A stretch of 53,819 nucleotides of DNA, taken from positions 1 through 53,819 of the forward strand of contig JAFYLD010000003.1 in the NCBI GenBank assembly GCA_017537245.1, written 5' to 3'. This stretch comes from Clostridia bacterium (GTDB lineage Bacteria > Bacillota > Clostridia > Oscillospirales > Acutalibacteraceae). The notes beneath the pieces were generated by a model, which worked only from the letters and a program-made list of their open reading frames with translations, was not told the origin of the DNA and did no database searches. Of this stretch, positions 25,328 to 33,467 are shown one piece after another (position 1 is the stretch's first letter; each line of letters starts with the position of its first letter). The translations under genes and the position numbers were made by a program.

Positions 25328-26533
25328 ATGTCAGGCATGACCTCTATAAAAGAAATTTACAAAATTGGTCGCGGACCATCCAGTTCGCACACCATAGGAC
25401 CTGAAAAGGCCTGCAAAATATTTAAGTCACAAAACGCTGACGCCAATGAATTTACGGCTATACTTTTTGGCTCGCTGGCAAAGACGGGCAAGGGACACGG
25501 CACCGATACCGTTATCGAAAAGACCTTTGCTCCTACTCCTTGCAAAATAGAATTTAATATGGACGAGGAAAACATACCTCACCCAAACACAATGATACTC
25601 ACAGCTCTAAAAGACGGCAAAGAAATCGCTAGAACACGTGTTTTTAGCGTAGGCGGTGGCTATATAGAGTTTGAAAACATGAGCCCCGAAAAACTAGAAA
25701 ACGTGTACCCACACGACAAGTTTACCGATATTGCGGCATACTGTGACGATAAGGGAATTAAGCTTTGGCAATATGCGCTAGAGTTTGAGGGAAAAGAGTT
25801 AAAAGAGCATATCGCAACCATTTGGAGCGCGATGAAACAGTCTATCAAAAACGGACTTAACGACGAGGGCGTTTTGCCCGGCGGGCTAGAAGTTCAAAAA
25901 AAGGCAAAAACGCTATTTAATAGCCAACATATTGACGAAAGCCCCGAAACACGTCAAAACCGTATGGTTTGTTCTTATGCTTTCGCCGTTAGCGAGCAAA
26001 ATGCGGCGGGCGAAACAATAGTTACCGCTCCTACTTGTGGCGCGGCAGGCGTGCTACCCGCAACACTTTATTACCACCAACAAAAGAACGGCTTTAGCGA
26101 CGAAGAAATATATCACGCGCTAATGACGGCCGGTCTTATCGGCAATCTTATTAAAACAAATGCGTCTATATCGGGTGCGGAATGTGGCTGTCAAGCAGAA
26201 ATTGGTTCGGCTTGCGCTATGGCAGCGGCCGCTTTGGCGGAGCTTTTTGACCTTACTATCGATAAGATTGAATATGCCGCAGAAATAGCGATAGAGCATC
26301 ATCTAGGTCTTACTTGCGACCCGATTTGCGGTCTTGTGCAAATACCTTGTATCGAGCGTAATGCAGTTGCGGCAATGCGCGCGATAAACGCCGTAAATCT
26401 TTCTAGCTTTTTGTGGAACACCAGAAAAATATCGCTAGACCACGTTATTCACACCATGAAAGAAACAGGTCTTGATATTTGTTCTCGCTATAAAGAAACG
26501 TCTGAAGCAGGTCTTGCAAAAATTAAATTGTAA
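25328..26533 (+). CDS. L-serine ammonia-lyase, iron-sulfur dependent, single chain
   Basis: Deaminates L-serine to pyruvate and ammonia using a [4Fe-4S] cluster. The 401-residue protein fuses the beta-type N-terminal domain (KIGRGPSSSHTIGPEKA) with the alpha-type catalytic domain (VTAPTCGAAGVLPA, AECGCQAEIGSACAMA, TCDPICGLVQIPCIERNA), which supplies the cluster cysteines. Compared with two-subunit SdaAA/SdaAB this is a compact one-chain version. The ATG at 25328 has AAGGTG seven bases upstream. A strong terminator follows the stop. It probably feeds pyruvate toward the formate-lyase route encoded elsewhere in the window. Confidence 0.94.
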   Translation: MSGMTSIKEIYKIGRGPSSSHTIGPEKACKIFKSQNADANEFTAILFGSLAKTGKGHGTDTVIEKTFAPTPCKIEFNMDEENIPHPNTMILTALKDGKEIARTRVFSVGGGYIEFENMSPEKLENVYPHDKFTDIAAYCDDKGIKLWQYALEFEGKELKEHIATIWSAMKQSIKNGLNDEGVLPGGLEVQKKAKTLFNSQHIDESPETRQNRMVCSYAFAVSEQNAAGETIVTAPTCGAAGVLPATLYYHQQKNGFSDEEIYHALMTAGLIGNLIKTNASISGAECGCQAEIGSACAMAAAALAELFDLTIDKIEYAAEIAIEHHLGLTCDPICGLVQIPCIERNAVAAMRAINAVNLSSFLWNTRKISLDHVIHTMKETGLDICSRYKETSEAGLAKIKL

Positions 26534-26537
26534 AAGA

Positions 26538-26567
26538 AAAGAGCACTCGTATGAGTGCTCTTTTTTT
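26538..26567 (+). terminator. terminator after serine dehydratase
   Basis: An 11-bp perfect stem AAAGAGCACTC/GAGTGCTCTTT with loop GTAT, then more Ts. The A-rich left side makes it usable also for the convergent SGNH gene ending at 26574. Confidence 0.92.
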
Positions 26568-26573
26568 ATCTTA

Positions 26574-27617
26574 TTACTTTAAAACTTCTTTAAGTTTGCT
26601 GCTATAAACCTTTGCAATGCTTGCAAAACCACAATCGTTTGGATGGCAGTTTTCTATAAGCGCGCTTTCGGCGATAGAGTCGTCTAACAAATCGGTACCC
26701 TTGATATAATAAACGTTTTTGTCGCCATTGGCTTTTGCGTTATTATAAGTTTCGAGCATTACGTCTATTCTTGCCAATTCCCCGTCCGACAAATGCTTTT
26801 TAGGTCTTGTCGTCATTATGATTGGAATATCTGGGTGCGCCGCTCTTATAATCTTAAAGAACTTTTCGTGAGTTTCTTTATAGTGCTCTAAATTGTTTGC
26901 ATTGTAATCGTAATCATAACAAAATGCGCACATATCTAGACTTGCGATATGACGGGCGATTTCTTCCTCGCCCTTTGCGCTACCCGCAAGGCCAAAGCTT
27001 ATAAAATCGGCGTCTAGCTCACGAGAAATAATGCTAGGGTAGGTATTGCCCGGACGGGATGCGCATCCGCCCTGCACAATGGATGAGCCATAAAACACAA
27101 TCGGGGTTTTAAGTTTGTAATCGCCCGCAGGTTTTAAAGTAGAGCCTTCTTTTATACCGATATAAACCTTATGTACGCATGAATAAATTGGCATATTTAT
27201 TGTATATTCTCGTTCGGCAGGCTCTTGAATATTTATTACGTTTTCATATTCGTTTTCGGTATCAAGCGGCGGAATAATCGTACCGTAATACTGTTTGCCC
27301 GAATAAACGTCGCAACCGATAAGTCCCGTAAGCGAAAAGAAAGAAAATTTGCTAGTGCCGCTTACCTGCAACTTCATTGCAATATACGGGCTGTCGGTAA
27401 CAAAACGAATTCTACCGCCCGAGGTGTGACCGTTTAGCCATTTAATGCTATCGTTTACGCCGTCGGCCAATTCGCGCGGCATACGCACGTAGCGGTCGCC
27501 CTCACGAAAAACACCGTGAATTTTAAAAGGCTCTTCATCTATATCATAAAAGGTTAAACCCTCGCGCTCGATTTTGGTCTCAACCTTCATGTTTTTATCT
27601 ATTTTTGTAAAATCCAT
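26574..27617 (-). CDS. two-domain SGNH/GDSL hydrolase, paralogue 1
   Basis: A 347-residue cytosolic-looking protein: an N-terminal beta-sandwich (residues 1-160) followed by an SGNH hydrolase domain starting at VFYGSSIVQGGCASRPG (block I Ser). Block II Gly is in ISFGLAGSAKGEEE and the C-terminal catalytic His in ENCHPND. The usual Asp three residues before that His is Glu here (ExxH instead of DxxH). No signal peptide. Such enzymes are esterases or acylhydrolases, often deacetylating carbohydrates. It lies 13 bases after paralogue 2, which it resembles along its length, so a tandem duplication is likely. Confidence 0.85.
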   Translation of the reverse strand: MDFTKIDKNMKVETKIEREGLTFYDIDEEPFKIHGVFREGDRYVRMPRELADGVNDSIKWLNGHTSGGRIRFVTDSPYIAMKLQVSGTSKFSFFSLTGLIGCDVYSGKQYYGTIIPPLDTENEYENVINIQEPAEREYTINMPIYSCVHKVYIGIKEGSTLKPAGDYKLKTPIVFYGSSIVQGGCASRPGNTYPSIISRELDADFISFGLAGSAKGEEEIARHIASLDMCAFCYDYDYNANNLEHYKETHEKFFKIIRAAHPDIPIIMTTRPKKHLSDGELARIDVMLETYNNAKANGDKNVYYIKGTDLLDDSIAESALIENCHPNDCGFASIAKVYSSKLKEVLK

Positions 27618-27630
27618 ATCTCACAATTCC

Positions 27631-28677
27631 TTATTTAAGGATTTCTTTTAGCTTTTCACCTATGCGTTGTGACATACACCAAAAACCAACGTCGGTTGGA
27701 TGAATATTGTCAACAAGCGCCGTCTCGCGCATTCCTTCGGGGAAGAAGGTTTTGCCATCTACGTAATAAACGTTTTTGTCGCCTGCGGCAACGGCATTGT
27801 TATACGTTACCATAAGCACCTCGGTAAACCAACGGCGCGCAACGTCTGACAAATAGTACTTTGGACGTGACACCATTATTATAGGTAAGTCAGGGTTCTT
27901 TTCACGTATTATTTTAAACATACGCTCGTGGGTGTTTTTGTAGTGCTCAAAACTTGGCGAGTTATATTCGTAATCATATACAAAAGCGCTCATATCTAGG
28001 TTTGCTATGTAATTTGCGATTTCGTCTTCGGCTCTGGCGCTGCCCGAAAAACCCAGATTTATAAAGTCGCAGTCAAGCTCGCGCGAAATAATGTTTTGAT
28101 ACGCGTTGCCGGGACGTGATGCGCATCCGCCTTGTGTTACGGATGAGCCATAGTAAACAACCGGCTTTGCGATTTCATAATCGGGAGCCGCCTTTAGCAC
28201 GCTGCCCTCTTTAATACCGACGTACATAGCATCTACTCCACTATAAAGCGGCATATTTATGGTGTATTCACGCTCGTCGGTAAACGGTGTGTCAATAACA
28301 CCCTCGTATTCGCCTTGCACGCTGGTGGGAGGTACTATTGTGCCAATGTATCTTGTTCCTGAAAACATATCGCAACCAATACTACCTACAAAGGTAAAAT
28401 GTGGCATTTTGTAAGCGTTGTTTACCTTTACACTAATTGCAACGTAAGGGCTATTGGTAACAAAACGCACTCTACCGCCCGCCGTGTGTGTATGAAGACC
28501 AAAAACACCGTCGCTAACACTCTTTGCTACGTCGGCAGACATACGCACGTAGTGATCGCCATCACGATAAACGCCGTAAACCTTAAACGGAGCTTCGTCC
28601 ACGTTGTAAAAAGTTAGTCCCTCGCGTTCGATTTTTGTTTCTAATTTAAAATTCTTATCTATTTTTGAAATATCCAT
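27631..28677 (-). CDS. two-domain SGNH/GDSL hydrolase, paralogue 2
   Basis: A 348-residue paralogue of the next gene with the same architecture: N-terminal beta-sandwich, then VVYYGSSVTQGGCASRPG (block I), NLGFSGSARAEDE (block II) and VDNIHPTDVGF (catalytic DxxH intact). The first ~35 residues (KIDKN, then KIEREGLTFY) are nearly the same in both copies. I place the start at the ATG at 28677, where GGAG sits seven bases upstream; the longer frame has no ribosome site. Probable carbohydrate esterase; substrate unknown. Confidence 0.86.
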   Translation of the reverse strand: MDISKIDKNFKLETKIEREGLTFYNVDEAPFKVYGVYRDGDHYVRMSADVAKSVSDGVFGLHTHTAGGRVRFVTNSPYVAISVKVNNAYKMPHFTFVGSIGCDMFSGTRYIGTIVPPTSVQGEYEGVIDTPFTDEREYTINMPLYSGVDAMYVGIKEGSVLKAAPDYEIAKPVVYYGSSVTQGGCASRPGNAYQNIISRELDCDFINLGFSGSARAEDEIANYIANLDMSAFVYDYEYNSPSFEHYKNTHERMFKIIREKNPDLPIIMVSRPKYYLSDVARRWFTEVLMVTYNNAVAAGDKNVYYVDGKTFFPEGMRETALVDNIHPTDVGFWCMSQRIGEKLKEILK

Positions 28678-28704
28678 GAATTTACTCCTAGATTTTCTTG
28701 TGGT

Positions 28705-28742
28705 AAAAATCAAAGCCCACCGTTAAAAGCGGGCTTTGATTT
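28705..28742 (-). terminator. terminator of the envelope cassette
   Basis: On the minus strand a 12-bp stem AAATCAAAGCCC/GGGCTTTGATTT (12-base loop) runs into a T tract. It follows the small gene ending at 28768 and separates the cassette from the SGNH genes. Confidence 0.88.
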
Positions 28743-28767
28743 ATTTGAATTTGTTTTTAAAACCCAT

Positions 28768-29250
28768 TTAATTATTTGGCATTATAATATAATTACCATT
28801 TTGTTCAAATACCATTACTGTTTTTTCGCGGATTATTGTTTGGGTTTCCTCGTCGGCATCTACGTATTCTATCTTGATCAAAATCGCGATAACGTTGCCA
28901 GTTGTTTCTCTGTATTCCTCTGGAACATCATTGTTTACAAGTTCACAACCCAAAAACTCAACGTAGTTTACCTTTTCTGCGTCAGCTGGTATAGAAAAAC
29001 AACTTTTACCAAGCGCTGCTTTTATAGGGTCGGTTTCTTCCGAAGAATCTTCATAGCCGTATCCAAAAACATTGAAATAACTTGGCGCATACTCCATCAT
29101 CGCTTCTAAGTCGCCGTCATTTATAGCGCTAATATAATCAGCAATTACCGCCTCGTGTGATGAGTGTTGTGATAAAACGCAAACGAGAGCTACGGATATA
29201 CCAATAATTATGGCGAGTACGCCAATTAAAAACTTAACCGGAATTTTCAT
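28768..29250 (-). CDS. small membrane-anchored extracytoplasmic protein, unknown
   Basis: A 160-residue protein with an N-terminal hydrophobic anchor (FLIGVLAIIIGISVALVCVL) and an exported domain of ~130 residues. Its pattern of a helical start (AVIADYISAINDGDLEAMMEYAP) followed by beta strands (VIAILIKIEYV, KTVMVFEQNGNYIIMP) resembles NTF2-like/DUF4878-type domains, but I cannot place it. The start codon overlaps the last base of the upstream stop, and its AGGAGG site lies within the upstream coding end. Third gene of a cassette that ends in a terminator. Confidence 0.7.
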   Translation of the reverse strand: MKIPVKFLIGVLAIIIGISVALVCVLSQHSSHEAVIADYISAINDGDLEAMMEYAPSYFNVFGYGYEDSSEETDPIKAALGKSCFSIPADAEKVNYVEFLGCELVNNDVPEEYRETTGNVIAILIKIEYVDADEETQTIIREKTVMVFEQNGNYIIMPNN

Positions 29251-31190
29251 TATAATATATCCTCCTCTTCGTCATCATTTGCAGCAACCGCATCATCGGC
29301 TGGCTCCGCTTGTGGCGCTACGGGAGCTTGTTCTACTACAGGCACTTGAGGAGCAGGAGCTACAACAGGGGTCTCTGCTGGAGTTGGCTCTTGCGGTTGT
29401 GTAACCTCTGGTTGCGCGGTAGCTAGAGCAGCTGCTTTAGCAGCCTTCTTTTCTTTTAGAGAAGCAATAAAGCTCTTTAACTCGCTAAGATTTTTAAGTG
29501 CAAATATTACACCAAAGATAAGTAAGATTAAACTTATTGCGGTAATTATAACAGACATCCAAGCTAAATCTTTTGTGTATACAGCCAAATTGCCACTAGC
29601 TTCTATATAATATTCGCCTTCGTCATCAAGCGCAACGCCTTCGTAATACTTGCTGCTCATGAATCCTTCGGTTTGGTCTACGTACAATTTAACGTCGCCA
29701 AATAATGCGGTAAAGTCGTATGATATATCGCAACATTGACCTGCGGTAAATAGAGAATAGGTGTCAAATTCAGCTATGTGGTCAACGCAGAAATATTGTT
29801 GTGCTTCTTCTCCCTCGTAGCCGCTAGCGTTTTGAACAACTTTGTTTATCTGGAGTGTAACGGTTGCAACGTCACCAGAGAAAGAGAATTTTACTCCATT
29901 GTCGGTTTCTTCGCATTCTGTTGACTCTAGGAAACCTTTTATGCGATCGATTGCAGACTTTTTCATATCTTCTGGAAGAACGTCTGCAAATTCACAGTCA
30001 AAAGCAACTTCTATTTCGCCTTCACCTATCGGTGTTACGCTAAAGTTTACTTTTTCGAATTCTATCTGCCAGTCAAATTCAAAGTGATATTCGGTATTCT
30101 TATTTGGATAATACCATACGCTGCCATCTTCATTTTCGTGGCAACGCGTTTCTTTTTCACCGTATGTAGCGATTACTTTTTCTGCGTTGTTATAAACGTA
30201 GATAGTGTGTGTAACGTCGTTATCGCTTTCATAATCAAGATAGAACGACGCGTCGATAACTTCGTCAATAGCAACGTGAGCTATGCCGAGTTTTTCTTCG
30301 TCAAGAGTAGTTGTAACTGTAAATTTGCTATTTTCATTTTGCATTATAACATTTGTCTTTTTTAGCAAATCTTCAGCGGTGTCTGCCTTGATTGTAAAGG
30401 TGTACGTACCATTGCCATCGTCATCAGTTTCTGCAGCAAAGGTCACTCCATCTTTGGCAAACTCTTTAAAATACGTTGCCAACTCACAACCCTTTTCAGC
30501 TAGCGCTTTAACATCAGAGTCGTTCGCAGCAAAGACGATTTCGCGCTCAAAAGTGCCGTCTACTAGCAATTTGGTTGTAACGTTGCAGTTTGAAAGACAG
30601 GTGTTTTCTTGCTCGTCGATATCTACGTTAGAGCTAAAGCTATAATCAGAACCTTCAAGCGTTACGTTTAACTTGCCTGTTTCGTACCAGTTGGATTCGC
30701 TTTCGCTAATGATATTTGCTGTTCTGAGCGCTTCGCGATACCAATCAATCAAATCCATATTGTTGAAATTTTCTTCCAACATTATTCCTTTTTTGAAATA
30801 ACTTTCATTGCGCTCGTAGTTCACCACAGGGGTAATATAATCACCGTCGGTTTTTTCGCTCTCAGTAACGCCCGCAGCTATTATTGCGGTTACTTTTTCG
30901 CGATATTCCGTTATGTTAGCAAAGCTTATAGAGAAGGTTATTGTTGTGCCTTCTATTTTATAAGACATTTGTGACGGAATACTGCTCTTGATAACGTTTT
31001 CAAGGCCTGTCATTCCGCCTGTTACAGAAGATAGGTCATCGCTATCAATTGCAACTATTACTTCACGAGTACCTGCAAAGTTTTTATCTATGGTCATGCT
31101 GCCCGAAACGTTTGCGCCACAACCAGACAATGCAAATACCATCAAAAGAAGCAAACCAAATAGTAAAACTATCTTTTTAACGTTTTTCAA
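29250..31190 (-). CDS. lipoprotein with C-terminal transmembrane helix and Pro-rich acidic cytoplasmic tail
   Basis: A 646-residue protein. A lipoprotein signal (IVLLFGLLLLMVFALSGC) places Cys24 as the lipidated residue. About 510 residues of exported beta-rich sequence follow, beginning SGSMTIDKNFAGTREVIVAI, which weakly recalls LppM/DUF3153-type domains. A transmembrane helix (VIITAISLILLIFGVIFAL) near residue 560 is followed by a Lys/Ala-rich coiled segment, a tail of Pro-Glu-Val-Ala repeats and a final acidic DDEEEDIL. Both ends are thus tethered to the membrane and the last ~80 residues should lie in the cytosol. No family recognised with confidence. It is the second gene of a three-gene cassette after the zinc-ribbon protein. 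Confidence 0.75.
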   Translation of the reverse strand: MKNVKKIVLLFGLLLLMVFALSGCGANVSGSMTIDKNFAGTREVIVAIDSDDLSSVTGGMTGLENVIKSSIPSQMSYKIEGTTITFSISFANITEYREKVTAIIAAGVTESEKTDGDYITPVVNYERNESYFKKGIMLEENFNNMDLIDWYREALRTANIISESESNWYETGKLNVTLEGSDYSFSSNVDIDEQENTCLSNCNVTTKLLVDGTFEREIVFAANDSDVKALAEKGCELATYFKEFAKDGVTFAAETDDDGNGTYTFTIKADTAEDLLKKTNVIMQNENSKFTVTTTLDEEKLGIAHVAIDEVIDASFYLDYESDNDVTHTIYVYNNAEKVIATYGEKETRCHENEDGSVWYYPNKNTEYHFEFDWQIEFEKVNFSVTPIGEGEIEVAFDCEFADVLPEDMKKSAIDRIKGFLESTECEETDNGVKFSFSGDVATVTLQINKVVQNASGYEGEEAQQYFCVDHIAEFDTYSLFTAGQCCDISYDFTALFGDVKLYVDQTEGFMSSKYYEGVALDDEGEYYIEASGNLAVYTKDLAWMSVIITAISLILLIFGVIFALKNLSELKSFIASLKEKKAAKAAALATAQPEVTQPQEPTPAETPVVAPAPQVPVVEQAPVAPQAEPADDAVAANDDEEEDIL

Positions 31191-31214
31191 TTTTTACATC
31201 CCCTTAGAGTATGC

Positions 31215-32027
31215 TTAATAATAGTAATCGATCATACCACCAATTATTGATTCAACGCCAGAAACAACGTACGCGCTTGCCATAACTTCGCTGTAAAGCA
31301 AGCTTATCAAAGAAACTGCGATTACAACACAAGCTGCCATAATGCTAAATGCATAGAATGGTGATTTTTCTAACTTTTCAAACTTTTGCATACCTATGTA
31401 GACTAACATTGCTGTCATAATAAGAGCAGAGGTGGTAAGCATTGTTACAACAGAACCATCGATAAGACCTGCTATCATATTCACAACCTGTACTGCAGCT
31501 AATGGCAAGAAAGCAACTGCAGTCATATTCAAACCTTGAACGTAAGTCATGCGCTTTTTAAATATTTGACCTACTACAACCCATACGCCTAATGATGTAA
31601 GTCCATAAGCAGCGGCGCCTACAAGTATGCCAACACCAAGCATTGCAAGGAAAGGATAACTATAACCGCCAAAAGATTCAAGACCAACAACAGCATTGCT
31701 TAATGCATATAGTACGATGCTTACTGCCGCAAGCAAAGACCATTCATGAGTATCACTCTTTGCTGCTGTGCCAATAAAGGTAGTTGGTGATTTCCAAAAG
31801 TCTATGATTGCTACCAAGAATTTAGAAAACATTGGGTTTGGCTGTGCAGGTCTCACAGGAGCTTGTGCGTATACAGGAGGTTGTGTATATACGGGAGGTT
31901 GTGTATATACCGGTGCCTGTTGAGCAGGCGCTTGTTGAGGCTGCGCATTGGCAGCTGTAGCTGTGCCGCAATTAGAGCAAAATACTGCGTCATCGGCTAG
32001 TTGTGTTCCACAATTTTGACAAAACAT
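31215..32027 (-). CDS. zinc-ribbon membrane protein (YIP1/DUF-like, five TM)
   Basis: A 270-residue protein with an N-terminal zinc ribbon (MFCQNCGTQLADDAVFCSNCG; CxxC-x11-CxxC), a Gln/Pro linker with the tandem repeat VYTQPP-VYTQPP-VYAQAP, and about five transmembrane helices from residue 95 onward. The pattern resembles the Yip1-like proteins common next to envelope genes in Clostridia. The ATG at 32027 has AAGGAG seven bases upstream. It is the first gene after a consensus promoter and an operator-like inverted repeat. Function unknown; it may sense or scaffold the following lipoprotein. Confidence 0.78.
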   Translation of the reverse strand: MFCQNCGTQLADDAVFCSNCGTATAANAQPQQAPAQQAPVYTQPPVYTQPPVYAQAPVRPAQPNPMFSKFLVAIIDFWKSPTTFIGTAAKSDTHEWSLLAAVSIVLYALSNAVVGLESFGGYSYPFLAMLGVGILVGAAAYGLTSLGVWVVVGQIFKKRMTYVQGLNMTAVAFLPLAAVQVVNMIAGLIDGSVVTMLTTSALIMTAMLVYIGMQKFEKLEKSPFYAFSIMAACVVIAVSLISLLYSEVMASAYVVSGVESIIGGMIDYYY

Positions 32028-32044
32028 AATCATTCTCCTTTTTT

Positions 32045-32062
32045 ATTAGACTCTAGTCTAAT
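32045..32062 (-). promoter_or_regulatory. operator-like inverted repeat
   Basis: A perfect 8-2-8 inverted repeat ATTAGACT-CT-AGTCTAAT beginning about five bases downstream of the predicted transcription start of the envelope cassette. Position and symmetry suit a dimeric repressor. The repressor is not encoded next to it. Confidence 0.6.
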
Positions 32063-32073
32063 TAGATAGGTTC

Positions 32074-32102
32074 ATTATATCACAGTGATTTTTGTTTGTA
32101 AA
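32074..32102 (-). promoter_or_regulatory. promoter of the envelope cassette
   Basis: On the minus strand TTTACA (32102-32097) and a perfect TATAAT (32079-32074) are 17 bases apart. The promoter overlaps the 3' end of the gerB-like gene. Confidence 0.78.
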
Positions 32103-32928
32103 TATCAACAAACGATAATTTTACACTATATACGGCAATTTTCGTGCAAATTATACCTCTTGTTATTGACGTTACAAAAAACACAAACCACACTAGTCCG
32201 TCAAGCCTTGTAAAAAGGCTACCTACTGATGTAATACTAACTGTTTTAAGATAAGCAAACGGCGTGTCAAACGCCTCGCCTAAAGTCAATAACGTTTGAA
32301 ACGTTACGGCAAAAAGAATAAAAGCCCCTGACAAAGCGCCTAAGAATGCCGTCTTTTGACATTTTTCTTCGCTAATAAAAAACGGCAATACAAACATTGG
32401 TATCAAAAATCGCAAATACGCTTTTGTGTTAGACAAATTAGTGTTAAAAAATACTTCAATATTATCTAGATCAAAATTTTTAATTCCGCTTACAAAACAA
32501 AACGCTATAATTGCCACTACCACAAAAAACACAAAAAGAGAATGCTTATAGACCGCTGACTTTTTACAAGCAACAAAATTCACAACAACCACCGCCAAAA
32601 TTATTGCCATTGGCCAAACCGCAATTTGCGGTGATTGTTGCTCTTTTAAAAACAAAGCGTAATCTAAAATAGACGTCACCGCGCCGTACAACGCCGCAAC
32701 TCCTACCATTATATTAATCAAAAAAGCGGCTCTGGGATTTTTGTGCGCAACGTTTTTTAAACCCGCAGAAACAAGCGCCGTTATTATTAATACGCCCGGC
32801 AACAAAATTGCCTCACACACACTTAAACCAGACAGCGTAATTATGGTGTTGCCAAGCGTAAAAAGGGCCGATAATGCAAATATATGCGGTTTGTAATTTT
32901 TTGTTGTCATTTGTTTTATCCATTCCAT
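32080..32928 (-). CDS. short GerB-type germination transporter subunit (GerAB/ArcD/ProY family)
   Basis: Germinant-receptor B subunits are integral inner-spore-membrane proteins of about 365 residues with ten helices. This 282-residue protein begins with KPHIFALSALFTLGNTIITLSG, typical of GerB, and has about eight hydrophobic segments, ending LVWFVFFVTSITRG as GerB proteins do. It is shorter than the family, apparently through loss in the interior rather than at an end. Identification relies heavily on its place after gerA and gerC. The reading frame overlaps the gerC stop by 13 bases; ATG at 32928 or six codons later (32910) are both possible and neither has a clear ribosome site. Confidence 0.72.
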   Translation of the reverse strand: MEWIKQMTTKNYKPHIFALSALFTLGNTIITLSGLSVCEAILLPGVLIITALVSAGLKNVAHKNPRAAFLINIMVGVAALYGAVTSILDYALFLKEQQSPQIAVWPMAIILAVVVVNFVACKKSAVYKHSLFVFFVVVAIIAFCFVSGIKNFDLDNIEVFFNTNLSNTKAYLRFLIPMFVLPFFISEEKCQKTAFLGALSGAFILFAVTFQTLLTLGEAFDTPFAYLKTVSITSVGSLFTRLDGLVWFVFFVTSITRGIICTKIAVYSVKLSFVDIYKQKSL

Positions 32929-33467
32929 TGCAAAATAAACGTTTCTTTTTTAAAGTCCACCGTGGGAAGACAGGAGTTATCCGCATTATAAAGCGTTGTT
33001 TTTGTATTGTTCTTTTTATTTTGCTTTTTAATTAAATTAACTATATCGTAGCCTAATATGCCACTTGGTGAATCGTTTTTAAACAGCGTTGTCGCGTCGC
33101 TTGTTTTTACTACGCAAGCACCATCGTTTATTCCGTTAATTTGTTTTAAAAAGGCTATATTTTCTACCGATTCGTTTTCTAAAAGTATAGTGCCTAAATG
33201 CTCTAGATAAAGCGGTTTTACAAGCGACGTTTCAAGCGACTCAAACGCATCTTTTTCGCTATTGCCAACACTTTTTAACACTACCCTTTCGCTTTTTTCG
33301 TTCGTCACGTCAGAAGAAAAGACCGCCTCTACAAAAACGCTAACGCTCTCGCCCGATTTTGAAAAAGCAATAGCGGTTACAAAGTAGCCACGCTCTATCT
33401 CGCGATAACCAGTACAACCGCTCAACAAAAAACAAAATAAAAAGACTAAAAGTATCGATTTTTTCAT
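32916..33467 (-). CDS. GerC-type germination lipoprotein, N-terminal domain only
   Basis: A 183-residue lipoprotein (signal ILLVFLFCFLLSGC, lipidated Cys18) with the Ger(x)C N-terminal domain hallmarks: REIERGYFVTAIAFSK, then a stretch with YLEHLGTILLENE. Complete GerC proteins are about 370-400 residues with a large C-terminal domain; here the protein stops after the first domain and the next gene follows immediately. There is no sign of a frameshift, because the remaining interval is fully occupied by the GerB-like frame. The start overlaps the gerA stop by four bases (ATGA). Confidence 0.75.
   Translation of the reverse strand: MKKSILLVFLFCFLLSGCTGYREIERGYFVTAIAFSKSGESVSVFVEAVFSSDVTNEKSERVVLKSVGNSEKDAFESLETSLVKPLYLEHLGTILLENESVENIAFLKQINGINDGACVVKTSDATTLFKNDSPSGILGYDIVNLIKKQNKKNNTKTTLYNADNSCLPTVDFKKETFILQWNG

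Noticed and set aside
31850-31920. DNA tandem repeat within the zinc-ribbon gene
   Set aside because: Short in-frame repeats encoding VYTQPP units in a linker; explained by the protein and not an independent element.
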